Of a stretch of 64,000 nt of DNA, positions 13,885-25,246 are shown piece after piece. This DNA comes from Moniliella sp. 'wahieum' (lineage: Eukaryota > Basidiomycota > Moniliellomycetes > Moniliellales > Moniliellaceae): assembly GCA_003971905.1 (NCBI GenBank), contig RSEE01000028.1, positions 434,001-498,000 of the forward strand, written 5' to 3'. The notes under the pieces are model-generated. The model was not told where the DNA came from. It worked only from the letters and a program-made list of their open reading frames with translations, and did not search any database. Each line of letters begins with the position of its first letter. The first letter of the stretch is position 1. The position numbers and the translations under genes were made by a program.

Positions 13885-14622
13885 TGTCACGGGCGGGCGC
13901 CGCCAGGGGGCCCGCCCTGGGGTTTTTGGGGTACAATCCCTTAGGCGACGGTAGGTCGACTCACGGTAGTTTCGGGCTTAGGCTGGTTGGTGTGTCCGAG
14001 CGGAGCTAGGGACGAGGAGAGGCCTTTGGTGGGGCGGCTGCACGTGTGGCAAGGCTGCGTCTGCACCGGCTTGGGCCGTAGTAACGTGTCTGAAGCCTCC
14101 GGGACTTAGGGACGGGAGGAGGCAGCGGCGGACAAACACTGCCTTAACTGGGACTGGGAATCGCCGCGACCGAAGGAGGGCTCGCGCGATTGGACTGACG
14201 AAGGGCTGGAGGACGAGGTCGGAGGAGATGTCGGGCGCTAACAAGAGGAGCTGCCTGTACTGGATCAATTGGCTGGAAAACGGGCAGGAGTCGGACAGGA
14301 TAGGCGGGAAGGGACGAGGGTGGAGACGAGAGATGACGAGAATGGAAGGTGGGGGAAAAGATCCCCATCAACCAGGGGTACAGGCAGGATCAAAAGGGAA
14401 ACGGATACAAGAGGGGGTGTAGAAAGGAAGACATGTCAAAAGCGGGGTTGGTCGCCGTAGGCGCGACCGAGAAAGGAAAAGGAAACGGGGACGGGGCGAC
14501 AGTCGTCGCCACGGCACTGGAAGCTCGGTGGCCTTATTTAGGCCGGCCGACTTGGACTTGGGCGGGGGGCGACTATTGTCGCACGGAGCATGACCCTTCG
14601 GGCCACGGTACTTAATTTAGCC

Positions 14623-14732
14623 AACCGTCATCACACTTGGTTGGCCTGCGGTGCACGCTCTACTGGGCATGTGCGGAGCAGGCGGGCCTTAGCTTGGGTC
14701 GGACCATCTTGGGTCCGCCGCAGCCCGTGACA
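14623..14732 (+). repeat. LTR 3'-end copy 1
   Basis: This is the end of the first putative LTR, matching 15304-15413 over 110 bp with two differences (14627 and 14640) and finishing in CCCGTGACA. Confidence 0.85.
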
Positions 14733-15303
14733 TTACGCTCCTCTTCACAAGGCGTGTCCGCACGCCTTCCATGGATGGGCTTCCCTCTCTTTCAGCAACG
14801 GGGGAGGGGGTGAAGGAGTGTACGCTTACCCGTGCGCACATCTCTCCTTTCCACGGTAAAGCAATCGCGAGCTTCGGTCTTTGGGCATGCGGTCGGCGTC
14901 AAACTCCTTCCTGCGCCGACCAAACTTGGAACGGGGCTGGGTACTTGGATACTTGGCACGCCCCTCCTTCCTTCGAGCGTCGGGGGTGCGAGTCAAAGCC
15001 ATCTTGAGAGCAGAGAAACCAAGGGGTAGAGGCGCTGTTGGCCCGCCGGCTAATGCTCGCCTCCTTTGAGACTTGGGGGAGAGTACAAGCTCCGCTGGCC
15101 CGCCTGCCAACGTTCGTCCGTCACATCACGCTCCCCTTCACAAGGCATGCCCACATGCCTACTTGGTAGGATAAACATGGTAATTGGGCTTTCAGCCGTC
15201 GCCTCGCCTTATGGCGACCGGCGCTCCCACGCCCCATCCTCCTTATGCGCATCCGCGCGCATCTCCTGGGCCTCCTCCCTCTCCGAGGGGGGGACCAGGA
15301 GTT

Positions 15304-15413
15304 AACCATCATCACACTTGATTGGCCTGCGGTGCACGCTCTACTGGGCATGTGCGGAGCAGGCGGGCCTTAGCTTGGGTCGGACCATCTTGGGTCCGCC
15401 GCAGCCCGTGACA
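15304..15413 (+). repeat. LTR 3'-end copy 2, element terminus
   Basis: This is the second copy of the LTR end and forms the right boundary of the element next to the ATAAG duplication. Sequence upstream of 15304 no longer aligns to the first LTR, so this copy is truncated or rearranged. Confidence 0.85.
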
Positions 15414-16195
15414 ATAAGTACGATATGCTTGGTACTCAGTGCGCAGGTGAACTCAATATTCAGCACGCTCTCAGTCCTCCAGGCCTCAGGCCTCACGGGC
15501 CTAAGGCCTGGACACCCAGGACTCTTTCATGGACACCTAGGACTCTCCTTCTTCCATTATATCTACGATCTTGTGTGCTTCAAGCTCATTGCACCCTTCT
15601 GCTCTAGCCTCACACGTTTCATCATACTCTGCGTCTCGCCCGCACTGGGGCAGGCATTACAAACTGGCACGTACTATAGACAGACACACGTGCTAGCTAG
15701 CACACGTGCTGCACATCACAGGTACAAAAAACTATATAGTACAGACGTTTTATGATCACGAAATTCTACTACGACTATAGCGCTGCTCAGAACCTCTTTC
15801 TAGCTGTTGTCGGAGTACCGCGAGAGTGTATACTCAAAAGAGTCCTGATCACACCGTATTACTGATCGGCCTAACCGCCACCCATACGTAAACCATAACG
15901 TTGACCATTTCCTATAGTCTCTTCAATGGAGCTACTACTGTGGCTTCTAGCTCTCCTAGGAGGCCCTGAGGCCAGGCCTGTGACATGTGACATGTGATGG
16001 TCCCTGCAGTGCCGGTGTATTGAGTGCTCAGCCTGTATAGTAAAAGGCACACAGGCCTCTCACCGGGAGACTGAGTACTACTATACCGGTAGACTGAGTA
16101 TACTGATGTACTCAGTGAAGCGCCTCCAATTATTAAAAAGTAAGAAAAAAGGGGGGTCTCGATTATATAGAATAGTAGTAGAATAATAGAGTTTA

Positions 16196-16241
16196 GATGC
16201 AGCGTTTCCCTGTCCCAGCCTTAAGCTCCGTCAATGATATG
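16196..16241 (+). repeat. Dispersed repeat copy A (GCAGCGTTTC...CAGCCTTA)
   Basis: GCAGCGTTTCCCTGTCCCAG and the following CCTTAAGCTC recur at 54957-54993 with two base changes and a small insertion made of heptamer-like units. Function is unknown; it could be a relic of a dispersed element. Confidence 0.6.
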
Positions 16242-16751
16242 GATGTAGTATGGAGGTGTATCGTGAGCGAGGGCTCTCCGCCACTTGTGATTCTCACGTC
16301 TCGGACAAATGTCTTCGGACTCCTATGTTGCAGCACTTCCATAAGGGCAGCGACCTGTATCTATACGGCGCCTGATGTCCGAGACGTCCGACCGAGTGTA
16401 GAGTTTGTGTATATATTGTTTTGAGTACTGCCACAGAGTATATTCCTGCTTTGTGCCGATGACATCATGCATCGTGGTCGGTCATTCGATGACTACACTG
16501 TACGTGTGTCCATGCCATATATCTTTTGGGCATGCGCGTTTTATATATGCGTTTCCAGCCGATCTACCGGGCCGATCGACCCTTTCGCCTTCGCGACAAT
16601 CACATCGATTCTGCTTTCAGATGATCACTAGTCACTATCGTTCGTAGTCCCTAGTCCCTAGTTCCTAGAGTCATTACTGGTCAGTGGGTGATGGCGCTGC
16701 CCCGTTAAAATGTGTGCGACCTCAAGGTTTCCACACTCTCGCGGCGAGCAA

Positions 16752-16758
16752 TATAAAA
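16752..16758 (+). promoter_or_regulatory. TATA box candidate of the RTA1-like gene
   Basis: TATAAAA lies about 150 bp upstream of the proposed ATG (16904), in a T/C-rich promoter-like stretch. It is called from sequence and position only. Confidence 0.5.
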
Positions 16759-16903
16759 GACTTCCCTCCCAGTTGTCTATCACATCACACAGCCACTCGC
16801 CCATCTTCTCCGTTTCAATTGGCTTGCTTCAGCTTCCCTTCCTCTCTCTCTCTTCGTCGCACCTCCCTCGGCTTACTGCAACTTCCATCATGGGCGTATT
16901 CAG

Positions 16904-17998
16904 ATGTGGACGACTGCCATCACATCGATCCCACCCGGGGCCACCTGTCAGCTGGACAATGCACCATACGAGTACATTCCCACTCTCTGGCTGAGCATCC
17001 TCTTCACCGTCCTCTTTGGCATCCAGTTCATCCTTCACTGTCTCTTGGCACTTTGGCCCGGTCGATTCCGCCGCGGCGGCTTTATGCTGCTTGCCGCCAT
17101 CTGTGCTGCCGGCGAACTCGCTGGTTGGATCGCCCGTCTTTACAGTCACTTCAACTTCTTTCAGGTTGACCCCTACATTGCCCAGCTTGTATGCCTCATC
17201 TTGAGTCCTGTCTTCATCAGCGCGGCCAACTACGTGACACTCCAACGTATCATCTTTAGTGTTGGGACGGAGCTGACCCGCATTAGCACCAAGGTTTACA
17301 TTAGCGTCTTTGTCACGGGTGATATCATTTCCCTCGTTATCCAAGCCGTTGGAGGTGGTATGAGCGCTTCAGCTGATACTGACTCGGATGTACACACCGG
17401 ATCACATATTGCTTTGGCTGGTGTCATTATCCAGACACTGATTACGGGCCCCTTCCTTATCCTCTTGACGGATTTCCTTGTGCGCCACTGCTTGGCCTGG
17501 AGGGCCGGTCAATATCGCGAGCGCTGGACCAAGGGAACTATTCTCGTCGCATGTGCTTCACTCTTGTCTTCGATTTTCATCCTTATTCGGTGTGTGTATC
17601 GTTGCGTTGAGATGAGGCAAGGATGGACGGGCTATCTTGCGGTGCACGAGGTTTGGTTCCCCATCTTTGATGCCACCATGATCTTTTTCTCTCTTTTCGT
17701 CTTCCTTGTGGTTCATCCCGGCTTTTTCTTACCAATACCTTGGGCGGAACGAGGGGGGGATGAATCCTTCGTCATGGAGAAGCCAGATGACGCCAACGAC
17801 TTTTCGGAAGGGGAGTACGGAGGGTACCCGGAGAATCGTGCAAAGCCTCGCCGCAACACTCCCATCTTCCACCTACCAACAGCTTGGTTAAGGATGGGGA
17901 TTTGTCTACCGCATAAGCGAAACTTACTTCTCATTCAATGGCCGCTCCTCTCTGTTGGCCCTATGAAAATCGAAGAACCGCGGGTCCAGTACTACTGA
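16904..17998 (+). CDS. RTA1-like seven-transmembrane protein
   Basis: This is one of the few genes here with an uninterrupted frame (364 codons). Seven hydrophobic segments follow a short luminal or extracellular N-terminus: about residues 28-48, 58-75, 90-110, 125-150, 162-185, 205-225 and 245-268. The family order is intact, with GELAGWIAR after TM2, the LSPVFISAANY block in TM3 and an HPGFFLP end after TM7. RTA1/RTM1 proteins are fungal membrane proteins linked to resistance to lipid-toxic compounds (7-aminocholesterol, molasses toxins) and to sphingoid-base export. Their exact transport activity is not settled. An in-frame-shifted ATG at 16890 is an alternative start. The tail after residue 275 is hydrophilic and then weakly hydrophobic, and its last part may be affected by a frame slip. 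It converges with the OSBP-related gene on the other strand. Confidence 0.85.
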   Translation: MWTTAITSIPPGATCQLDNAPYEYIPTLWLSILFTVLFGIQFILHCLLALWPGRFRRGGFMLLAAICAAGELAGWIARLYSHFNFFQVDPYIAQLVCLILSPVFISAANYVTLQRIIFSVGTELTRISTKVYISVFVTGDIISLVIQAVGGGMSASADTDSDVHTGSHIALAGVIIQTLITGPFLILLTDFLVRHCLAWRAGQYRERWTKGTILVACASLLSSIFILIRCVYRCVEMRQGWTGYLAVHEVWFPIFDATMIFFSLFVFLVVHPGFFLPIPWAERGGDESFVMEKPDDANDFSEGEYGGYPENRAKPRRNTPIFHLPTAWLRMGICLPHKRNLLLIQWPLLSVGPMKIEEPRVQYY

Positions 17999-18390
17999 GT
18001 GTCAGTCGCAATTCCATGTATAATATGATTCTCCAGCCCGACGGTAGGGCCACCTTTACTGTCAAGCCTGCGCCTTGTTCATGCGCGGCAACAATCCACC
18101 TCTATACTGAGCCATACTAAACCATGAGCCATGAGCAGCCACTTTGCGTTCGATGCAGGAGGACATTTGTTCATCTAGCCGTTTGTGGCTGCGTTTCCTC
18201 TTTCCATTACATTACTTTTTACTCCATGATTCCAGTCTTGTCACAGGGTCTAAACGCACTCTCTCCACTTGTAATACAAGGCCACACATTTGCACAATCT
18301 ACGGGGTAAACATCCGAGGTGGTACGAGAGACATGTGGGTAGCTAGCAGCATGCGAGAGTAGTGGGAAGGTTCTGAAGAGGCAAGTGGGG

Positions 18391-19765
18391 CTAGTGGTCA
18401 CCAGAGTCACCCGACTGGACCGCGATGGTCTTCGCTGGGGCGGCAGGTATGCCAATGTGTTCTTGTTGGCCGGGAGAAGGGCCAACGTAGGTATAACCAC
18501 TCTCATGAAGAGGATTAAGACCAGCCTCGGTAGCGAGCTCAGCGTAAACTGGGTCGTCCTCGGTAGCTTCAAAGAACACATTTGCATGGGCCACTCTTCA
18601 GCTGCCCGGTCCTTGCGCAACTTGCGTTGCTCCTCTTCGATTCGCGTTTTGTCCTTGGACGCAGCGACATAATCCTGAGATCGAATCCCCTTGGCTGTCT
18701 CACTCCAAACTGTGCGTGATTCGCGAACATCCTCGAGCGCAGTAGCGGGGACAGTGACCAAGCGGCGCGTTTGCGCGTGGGCATCTGCATCCCAAAAGAC
18801 CGTGTCCTTCTCCATCGCACTGGAAGTACGTTGGTCTTGAGATACCTTGCTGACTCCGTCCCATGATCCAGCAATAAGAACAAGTGGGGCGGTTCCGGCG
18901 GCTTGAGCGGGAGATGCGTCCGCAGAGAGGGGCGCATACACTTCCGCATTGAAGCCGTGTGATGTACCGAAAAAGTAGCCCTTGCCCGTGTAGTGGATTT
19001 TAGTGGTATACCCGGAACTCGAAACGATCGTGCTCTCATTGACCAACTCGAGGTAGGGGCTCATATACCACAGCCCCTCAATGGCCACCTCGGGTAAGGT
19101 CAGAAGGTACCTCTCCTCCTCCTCAGTCCCGGGCACTCGGACTCGAAGTACCGCATGGCCGACCTGCCGCACCCGAATTGATCCCTTGGAGAAGGTAGTC
19201 TGTTGACCCGAATATCCCGTGACTGAGATGCCAGCCTGGGCATTGATAATATGATAGGCCGAGATGGGTGGGTGGTGCGAAACTTGCTCGGCCACCAGCT
19301 GGGTCGGTCCAGCCGTTGAGGCATCAGGATGGTCGGGTGCATCGCAATCGGGCGCATCAGGGTCGGCACTGGCAGGCCACTCACCCCGAAAGAGCTCGCC
19401 CAGAATGGGGTTGAGTGGTTTCTTCTCCATCCCTGAACGGTTGCGCGCTGTGTAGGCACCACGCAAAGTCGAGATAAACCAACGCAAGACGCACAGCATT
19501 CGTTCCGCCGGATCTTCCGCCTTGGCGATTGCAACTAGCTCCGATGGGTGCTCTCCCCAATAGGCAGAAAATTCGAGAAGCGAAACAGGAGGAGGATGAA
19601 GGAAGGTGCAGTTAGGGCGCTTAGGTCCCCCCGGAATGATGCGAGCGTGCCCAAAAAGCCTTCCATGTCGGCGCTTGCCCCGCAGTTTCTCCAGGCGCCT
19701 GAGCCGCAGAAGTTGGGGGAATGTCGGGGCTGTCAGGTGCTGGACGCCGGATCTGTAACGGACAT
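18391..19765 (-). CDS. Oxysterol-binding-protein-related protein (Kes1/Osh4 type)
   Basis: This is a sterol/PI4P exchange protein of the OSBP-related family, acting in the cytosol at Golgi/ER membranes. The ORD core is clear: KPLNPILGELFRGEW, the family signature EQVSHHPP, a FFGTSHGFNAEVY block and a Glu/Arg-rich helix (RIEEEQRKLRK) near the C-terminus. There is no PH domain, so it is the short Kes1/Osh4 form. The start ATG 19765 begins MSVTDPAS. Two slips follow before the lid region (APTWKAF-LGTLASF-RGDLSALTAP), one of them in a run of six G near 19626. A slip near 18595 moves the C-terminus into the frame ending GDSGDH at TAG 18391. The insertion of Asp/Pro-rich sequence before EQVSHHPP is longer than in yeast Kes1. 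Confidence 0.88.
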
Positions 19766-20623
19766 GGCAGGGCAGAGAAGGAAAGTGGGAAATGGTGGTG
19801 TACAATAGCCTTTATCAGTCAAATGCCGCGTTGGCCGTCAAGACACGTTGAACCGATGCGGTGCAACAATCGTGGTGGATGCAGATGAGTGAAGAAGTGA
19901 AATTGAAGGGACGCCTTGGTGGACCGACCTAGTTTGGGTAAACTTGGTTGAGCACGTTGAGCGCGTCGAGCAATGAGCAATGCGGGATGGACTTTCAAGA
20001 GGGTCGGTTTGGTTGTTGGGGGAGCGCCGCGATGGTGCTGGTGGTGGAAAGAAGGAGGGCGGGGAAGCGCTTGCTCTTGGACTATATCATAACCCGTCCC
20101 AAATGATCATGCCCTTGCCAACCCTAGGCCCACAAAAGATATCAAGCCAACTCTAGCACGTGCGCAGCGTGAATTTTTGGGACAGTCACCTAGTTACTCT
20201 AGTTACGTCGACAAGCCAGTACTCAGTGCTCCTAGTAGTACACTCAATGGGCACGCTGGGCTGTTGGTCTTTCATCTGTTTCGTCCAGTAGTGGCTCACT
20301 CTCAGTTCTCAGCCTCAGCCCTTGAGGCCTCATGGACTCATGGCCGCAAGGGCCCATGGGCTCACGGCCTGGCGGTGTTACGCCTTATGTACCGTATCGC
20401 CAGTACCAGCACCATCTACCACTTCTCCGTCCAGACCGGGGAACTACGTACATCGAACCTGTGTAGTGGAAATGGGCGCTGAAACGCCACACCACTTGCC
20501 ATTGAAAAGATCAGTCAAAGCTTGGGGCAACTGGCTGCGTTCGGTTTCACCGGCTTCACCGGCTCCATAGTATTCGCACGGGGAGTACAAGTAGACGAAG
20601 GACGGCCAAAGGGTGCGACCAGA
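19766..20623. other. Intergenic region between two minus-strand genes
   Basis: It contains the promoter side of the OSBP-related gene, with a TATATCATAA-like sequence near 20084, and palindrome-rich runs near 20325-20375 (GGCC and CATG types). I see no gene. Confidence 0.45.
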
Positions 20624-21663
20624 TTAATGGCTGGTGGTCCATCCAACTAACTTCGACCAATCACGATGGAGGTTGTGCTGGTGCCTGTTGAGTAGTATCA
20701 TGTGGAGGGGGAGGGTCCTGCATGGACAGGTCAGCTGGTGGGGAGGATTGATTTGGTCCAGGATGGAGCGCATAGACTCGATGCTAGCGCGAATGGCAGA
20801 GCATGTGCTGTTCATGTGTGAAGAAAAGTCAAATCAGTGTCAATCGCCTGGTCTGGTCAGAGAGAGAGGGGAACGAACTTTCGCATCTTTGCTGTTTTTT
20901 CCCTACGCCGCTGCAGCTGCGCAGACAGATATGCCTCGGCGTCCATATGGGCCTGGGGTGCACGCATCTCGTTGATCAAATGTTGTATGTTGACCGCCAC
21001 ATTGCGAACGAAGGAGGCCAATCCATGGCTTCGTTACGCCATGTCATTCGGGACGGGGGCGGTGGTACTCCAGGAGGCACAGGCACTGGCTCATATGCGA
21101 CATACTCGCGCGGAGGCGCGGTCAACACACCCACCAGCTGGTAGTGGGCGACCAACAAACTGCGTAGCAGGCTCACCATCGCGTCCCGTTTATCTAGCGG
21201 CCGAGTTGCCCATCTGGCCCAGGAGGCAGAGCAGAGGGTAGAGCTGGGAAATCCCGCTTCCAGGGGCGGCAGCAACGACAGAAAGTGGGGGCAGTGTTTC
21301 TTGGATCGGCCAAACAGCGCCAAAGCACGAGTAATGACCTTCCTCCACAATCCAATCGGCCCGAGGCGGAGACAGATTCAACAATATGTCGATCTGGTCT
21401 GGATTGGATTCAAGCGATTCTGCTGGTTTGGAATCTTCCGCAGATGTGCCCGGGGCAGGAGCAAGAGCGTAGCCATCCACCCGGGCGCCTTGTAGCAACG
21501 CCTCCTGCCTGCGCAAGCGCTCGGTGGGTTGAAGTGCCTGCCACTCCTCGGCTGGCGTCTCAGACAGTCGCTCCTTTAGCTCAAGGTTGTTAGCGGTAAA
21601 GAGACCCCACTCCCCCGGCGGAGGTGGGAAGATGGAAGCAGTGAAGGCCACGTCGTCTGTCAT
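20624..21663 (-). CDS. MED7: Mediator complex subunit 7
   Basis: MED7 is a middle-module subunit of Mediator, which bridges activators and RNA polymerase II. The start ATG 21663 gives MTDDVAFTASIFPPPPGEW, where the short N-terminal stretch with several prolines followed by an FTANNLELKERL helix is typical. After a linker and a frame slip near 21190-21230 comes KRDAMVSLLRSLLVAHYQLVG (about 21170-21110), then INEMRAPQAHMD near 20970 and a basic coiled helix (QLQRRREKTAKMRK). An intron is likely just after this, because the following sequence has GTTCGT, TTGAC and CACATGAACAG, and helical CSAIRASIESMRSILDQI resumes at about 20806. The exact C-terminus is uncertain; 20624 is the next stop in that frame. 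The Pro-rich insert YEPVPVPPGVPPPPS after the core helix is larger than I would expect. Confidence 0.72.
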
Positions 21664-22257
21664 TCCGTCGATGGGTTGCTGCCCCGCGGGAATGATGGTG
21701 CTGTGGCTGCGTCGAAGGTCGATGGCATGGTCACGCGTTTCGGTTAGAGAGGCGGGAGAGGGCCGTGGTTTCAATGTTCAAAATGCAGGTGCGATCCGAG
21801 TCTTTGTGGTTCTACGCCTAAGGGCGGAAGCATGTTTGGCACGCTTTGAGCTTTGGTTCTCAATACGCTTGAAGAAGCAGGGGGAACAGGGGGGAACTAC
21901 TTCTCCGTCACCTTGTACGCGCTCCGTATCAGTTCAGGTTCAGCCCCCCTCCATAAGGCTAAACTGCAGGCGCGGTACTAGCTTTCGGTACTTGACTTTC
22001 AGTACGTTCAGTACTGGTGTTGAGTCGTGCACAAAATCTATGCCGATGCCTGTGGGGATATAATGAAAGAACGAATCTGTATACACTACACCAAACAAAC
22101 TGCGGCAGGGGGTCTGAACAGTGTTGAGTGTCAATAGAGGGATGCCAATTTCATGATGTGGATGAGGGCAGAGACATAGAAGTACATGTGGGGTAGAGCA
22201 CTATTGAGCAGGAGCTCGCAGCCTTGGCCAGGTCGACCTTTTGGAAGATAGGGTCCT
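21664..22257. other. Intergenic region between GPD1 and MED7
   Basis: No gene is recognised. It serves as the 3' side of GPD1 and the upstream region of MED7. GTAC-containing motifs (CAGTAC, CGGTAC) cluster at 21975-22020. Confidence 0.45.
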
Positions 22258-23403
22258 TTAAAGGGTCTCGGTAAGGGTCGAGACTGGGCGGCCATTGTAG
22301 GCCACTTCGTATACCTCGGTGAAAAGAGGGTAGTCCTGTGTCCGCCCACGGGCGGCGAGGAAAAGATGAATCTCCTTGGCAGTCACAGTGCCTTGCAACT
22401 TTTGGCCGTTGAGGAGCTCAGCCTCGAGCTCATCGAACGACTTACCCGTCTTGACGAAGGCTTCCGCAACACGGCGGTTGCGCCCGCCGTAGCAGGTGGT
22501 AATCAGGTCGGCAACACCAGCGGAGGTCTCCGTAAATGTCTCGGACTTGACAGGGAAGAATTCTTGAGCAAAGTTCTTCATCTCGATCAGGCCAATGCGC
22601 ATGATGGCAGCCTTGGCGTTCTCGCCCCAGCCGAGGCCATCAACGAGGCCAGCGGCAATAGCAACCACGTTCTTCAGCGCACCGCCCAGCGACACGCCGT
22701 ATACATCCTCCACAAGACCAACACGGAACTTGGGGTCTCAAACATCTTGTGGAAGAGCTCGGCCCAAGCGCGCTGACCTTCGCGGTAACCGATCGTCGTC
22801 TCGGAAAACTTGCCACGCGCAACCTCGTTAGCAATGTTGGCACCGGAGAGCGCCGAGCACTTGCATCCGAGGTGCTCCTCGATAACATCGGCAAACACAC
22901 GGATGTGGGTCGTCTCAACCTCGACACCCTTGATCATGGAATGGCGTGGGCGTGGGGTGCAATGTGGCCCTTAAGCTTCTTGCAAATCCCATCAATAAAC
23001 TGATGGGGGGTAACAAAGACAAGAAGGTTGGCATCCTTTGCCGTCTCGACAGGGTCGGGGCAAGCATAGACATTGTCGGGCAGGGCCACGCCAGGCAAGT
23101 ACTTGACGTTCTCGTGGTTTTCGTTGATGATCTCAGTCAGGTTGCGGCCGTCAATCTTTTCCTCGTAGACATACATCCACACGCGTTCCTGGAACAAGTC
23201 CGGGAACTTGCGGACGTTCTCGCCAATGATCTTAGCAATGGCGCTACCCCTACAGAGCAGAATGTGTTAGTAAGAGCCCCAGAACATCTGACCCAATGAG
23301 CTGGCAGAGGGAATGCCAGAAGGGACACGTGGGGGGGGCATACGCACCAGTTGCCAGAGCCAATGATGGCGACCTTGAACTGCTTGTTGGTGGGAACGGA
23401 CAT
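22258..23403 (-). CDS. GPD1: Glycerol-3-phosphate dehydrogenase (NAD+)
   Basis: The enzyme reduces dihydroxyacetone phosphate to glycerol-3-phosphate with NADH in the cytosol, the entry to glycerol (osmolyte) and glycerolipid synthesis. The start ATG 23403 gives [20 protein letters not shown] with the GxGxxG-type NAD site. Exon 1 is 56 nt and is followed by an intron at 23250-23347 (98 nt, GTGCGT...CTAAC...TGTAG). Later blocks are [40 protein letters not shown] and [16 protein letters not shown]. The protein ends EVAYNGRP...TETL. Two single-base losses break the frame, at about 22940 (before MIKGVE) and about 22735 (in the CCCC before AAGTTCCG). Both restore conserved sequence when skipped, so I read them as sequence errors. 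Confidence 0.93.
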
Positions 23404-23492
23404 GATGAAAAAGCGGGGTGAGAAGAGGGTGAGGAAGAGAGGTGGGTGGTGGATCGATAGACAAAAAGGTGAGAGGAAAGGAAAGGGCTGGC

Positions 23493-23499
23493 TTTTATA
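23493..23499 (-). promoter_or_regulatory. TATA box of GPD1
   Basis: TATAAAA on the minus strand, within GGGTATAAAAGCC, lies about 90 bp upstream of the GPD1 ATG. A TATA-type promoter is expected for a stress-inducible glycerol gene; no osmostress element was confirmed. Confidence 0.6.
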
Positions 23500-24372
23500 C
23501 CCAGGCTGCTTGCTGTTGCTCGCTGGGGGACGATTCGGCTTGTCTCGTGTCTTCCTACCACGACGTCAGCGCGTCAGCGCAGCAGCCTCGATAAGATGGG
23601 CAGCGTGGCATAAGCCAGGGTCGCCGAATATCTGCCTCCCCGAGCGAATAAGGACAGGTTGCTGCGCTGATGCGCTGATGCCCTGATGGATGATGCGCTC
23701 AGCGGCTCACGCGTGCGCTCATGGCTCAACGCCGCTTTCAGCTGGCCTCCGTCGCTGACGGTACGGTGCGTGTGACGCATGATGGATGGTGCATGATGAC
23801 ATGCACCATGCGTCACGTGTCACGTGCTGCATGTCACCAGTTTGGCCTTAGAGTCCACACTGCCCTGCTGCGGGGGGCGAGCTTGGCTGTGGCGGGCGAG
23901 GAGCACGGCGGTGGGTTCGCCCTGGTGTGCCCAGGCTGTCGCTGTCCCCCTCGCCGCAGGCCACCCTAAGGCCGAATGTGGACTGTTTTGAAATAGAAAC
24001 TTACACCTCCAACTTCAAACCCAGCCCGCGGCCGGCACCGCGGCTGTGTTCCCCCGTGCACCGACGCGGCTGATTTTTTTCACCGCCGGTTTCGCTGCAT
24101 TCGGCCCGCCCGCGGCACTTGCTGACCCTCCCTCCTCTGTGGTCGACATCGCGTTGCCGCTTGCGCCAGGCTGAGCCTCAGGGCCTCAGCGCGCTCGAGC
24201 GCTGACTCTGAAATTTGGCGCCGCCAGCGCGATGGCCAGCGTATGGGATGCGGGCACTTTGAAACCAATCTGCTCCGGCGTAATGAAACCAAGGTGCATG
24301 AGTGTCTCAGCGGAATGGCATGGTGCATGGGTGAGGTGTCACGCTTAGCTAAGCGCGTAGTTGGTAGACTTA

Positions 24373-24394
24373 CATCTTAGATCTTAGATCTTAG
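24373..24394. repeat. Palindromic heptamer array (AGATCTT)n
   Basis: About three units with a 7-bp period: the six-base palindrome AGATCT plus T. Confidence 0.85.
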
Positions 24395-24491
24395 AGCTCC
24401 CTGAGATCTGACAGCAATTTAAAATTTGATGCAGATTCAATATTCACCGGTCACAGATCACCGGTCACCGATCACGCATTGTCAGCCACTT

Positions 24492-24515
24492 GCATGTCAC
24501 ATGTCACATGTCACA
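24492..24515. repeat. Palindromic heptamer array (ACATGTC)n
   Basis: Three units of ACATGT plus C with exact 7-bp spacing. Confidence 0.85.
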
Positions 24516-24841
24516 GCGCCCAGGATATTGACGTCATTGTTAATCACGGACGGTATCGCGAGGCGTCTGTAGTTGGGCAGACAACGGTGGGTGGGATGGA
24601 TACCTTGGCCCTTGTCCGGTTGGGTCTTTTCGTCGCGCTTGGTATATGGGGAGTGGGGCTAGAATGTGCTAGATGGAGGACCGCGAGGGGAGTGTATACA
24701 GTACTGCCTCATCAGTATGCAGTACCATCGCATATCTTCACGATCGTCCACCAGCGCCTCTGTGGGTTTGGGCGCCCACAGTCAACATAACTGCTTCGTT
24801 TGCCGATCGTCGATCCATCGATCATCAGTGCCAAGTGACAG

Positions 24842-24877
24842 ATTACTAGTTACTAGCTTTACTAGTTACTAGTTACT
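24842..24877. repeat. Palindromic heptamer array (ACTAGTT)n
   Basis: Two short blocks of ACTAGT plus T units separated by CTTT. Confidence 0.8.
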
Positions 24878-25246
24878 GGCCTCTGTGGCATCCACAACCT
24901 CTCTCACCAAACGTGTCTTCACAATTAACAACTGCTATATGTATATGCCCATGTCACGTCAAACTGTCACAGGCCTAGCTAGCGATGCTGGCGATGAGGG
25001 ATGGAGATGGCATTCAAGAGCTAAGGAGAGCTAGAGCTATGGATTCTGTTCCCGAAGAATGCGGTTTGGAGAAGGTGTCTGCGTCTGATTATATGTAGAG
25101 AGTAAGATCAAGTGCAAGTGTGGAGCTAACAAGACCCTCGACCACTCGATCCCCCTGCCCCCATCTGCAGTTGATGATGTGGTATATACTGAGGAATCCA
25201 TACGAAACAGTGACGTATTTATCAATGCAGAGAAGACCCCACCACT

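Larger units (their letters stand above)
13885..15413. mobile_element. LTR-type (Ty3-like termini) non-autonomous or decayed retroelement
   Basis: The element starts TGTCACGGGC and ends GCCCGTGACA, a perfect 10-bp terminal inverted repeat of the TG...CA type seen in many fungal LTR elements. It is flanked by an identical 5-bp duplication, ATAAG, at 13880-13884 and 15414-15418. The same terminal 110 bp appears twice, at 14623-14732 and 15304-15413, with two mismatches. This suggests a first LTR of 13885-14732 and a 5'-truncated or rearranged second LTR. A further diverged internal repeat links 14727-14768 to 15118-15160. I see no reverse transcriptase, integrase or gag motif, so it cannot be autonomous. 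Primer-binding and polypurine sites are not clear. A solo LTR with an internal duplication is the main alternative. Confidence 0.75.
15419..16903. other. Intergenic region upstream of the RTA1-like gene
   Basis: There is no gene I can support. Palindromic heptamer runs occur at 15480-15511 (AGGCCTC type) and 15975-15992 (ACATGTG type). A segment shared with 54947-55000 lies at 16196-16241. The 3' part is the promoter of the RTA1-like gene. Confidence 0.5.
23404..25246. other. Intergenic region with heptamer arrays
   Basis: There is no supported gene. Notable content: TGATGCGC-type runs at 23569-23700, ATGCATG/ACGTGTC mixtures at 23765-23840, AGATCTT at 24373-24394, ACCGGTC at 24446-24476, ACATGTC at 24492-24515 and ACTAGTT at 24842-24877. 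The final part leads into the tRNA gene. Confidence 0.55.

Noticed and set aside
22258-23403. GPD1 as a pseudogene
   Set aside because: Only two one-base losses break an otherwise fully conserved enzyme with a good promoter and intron; sequence error is simpler.
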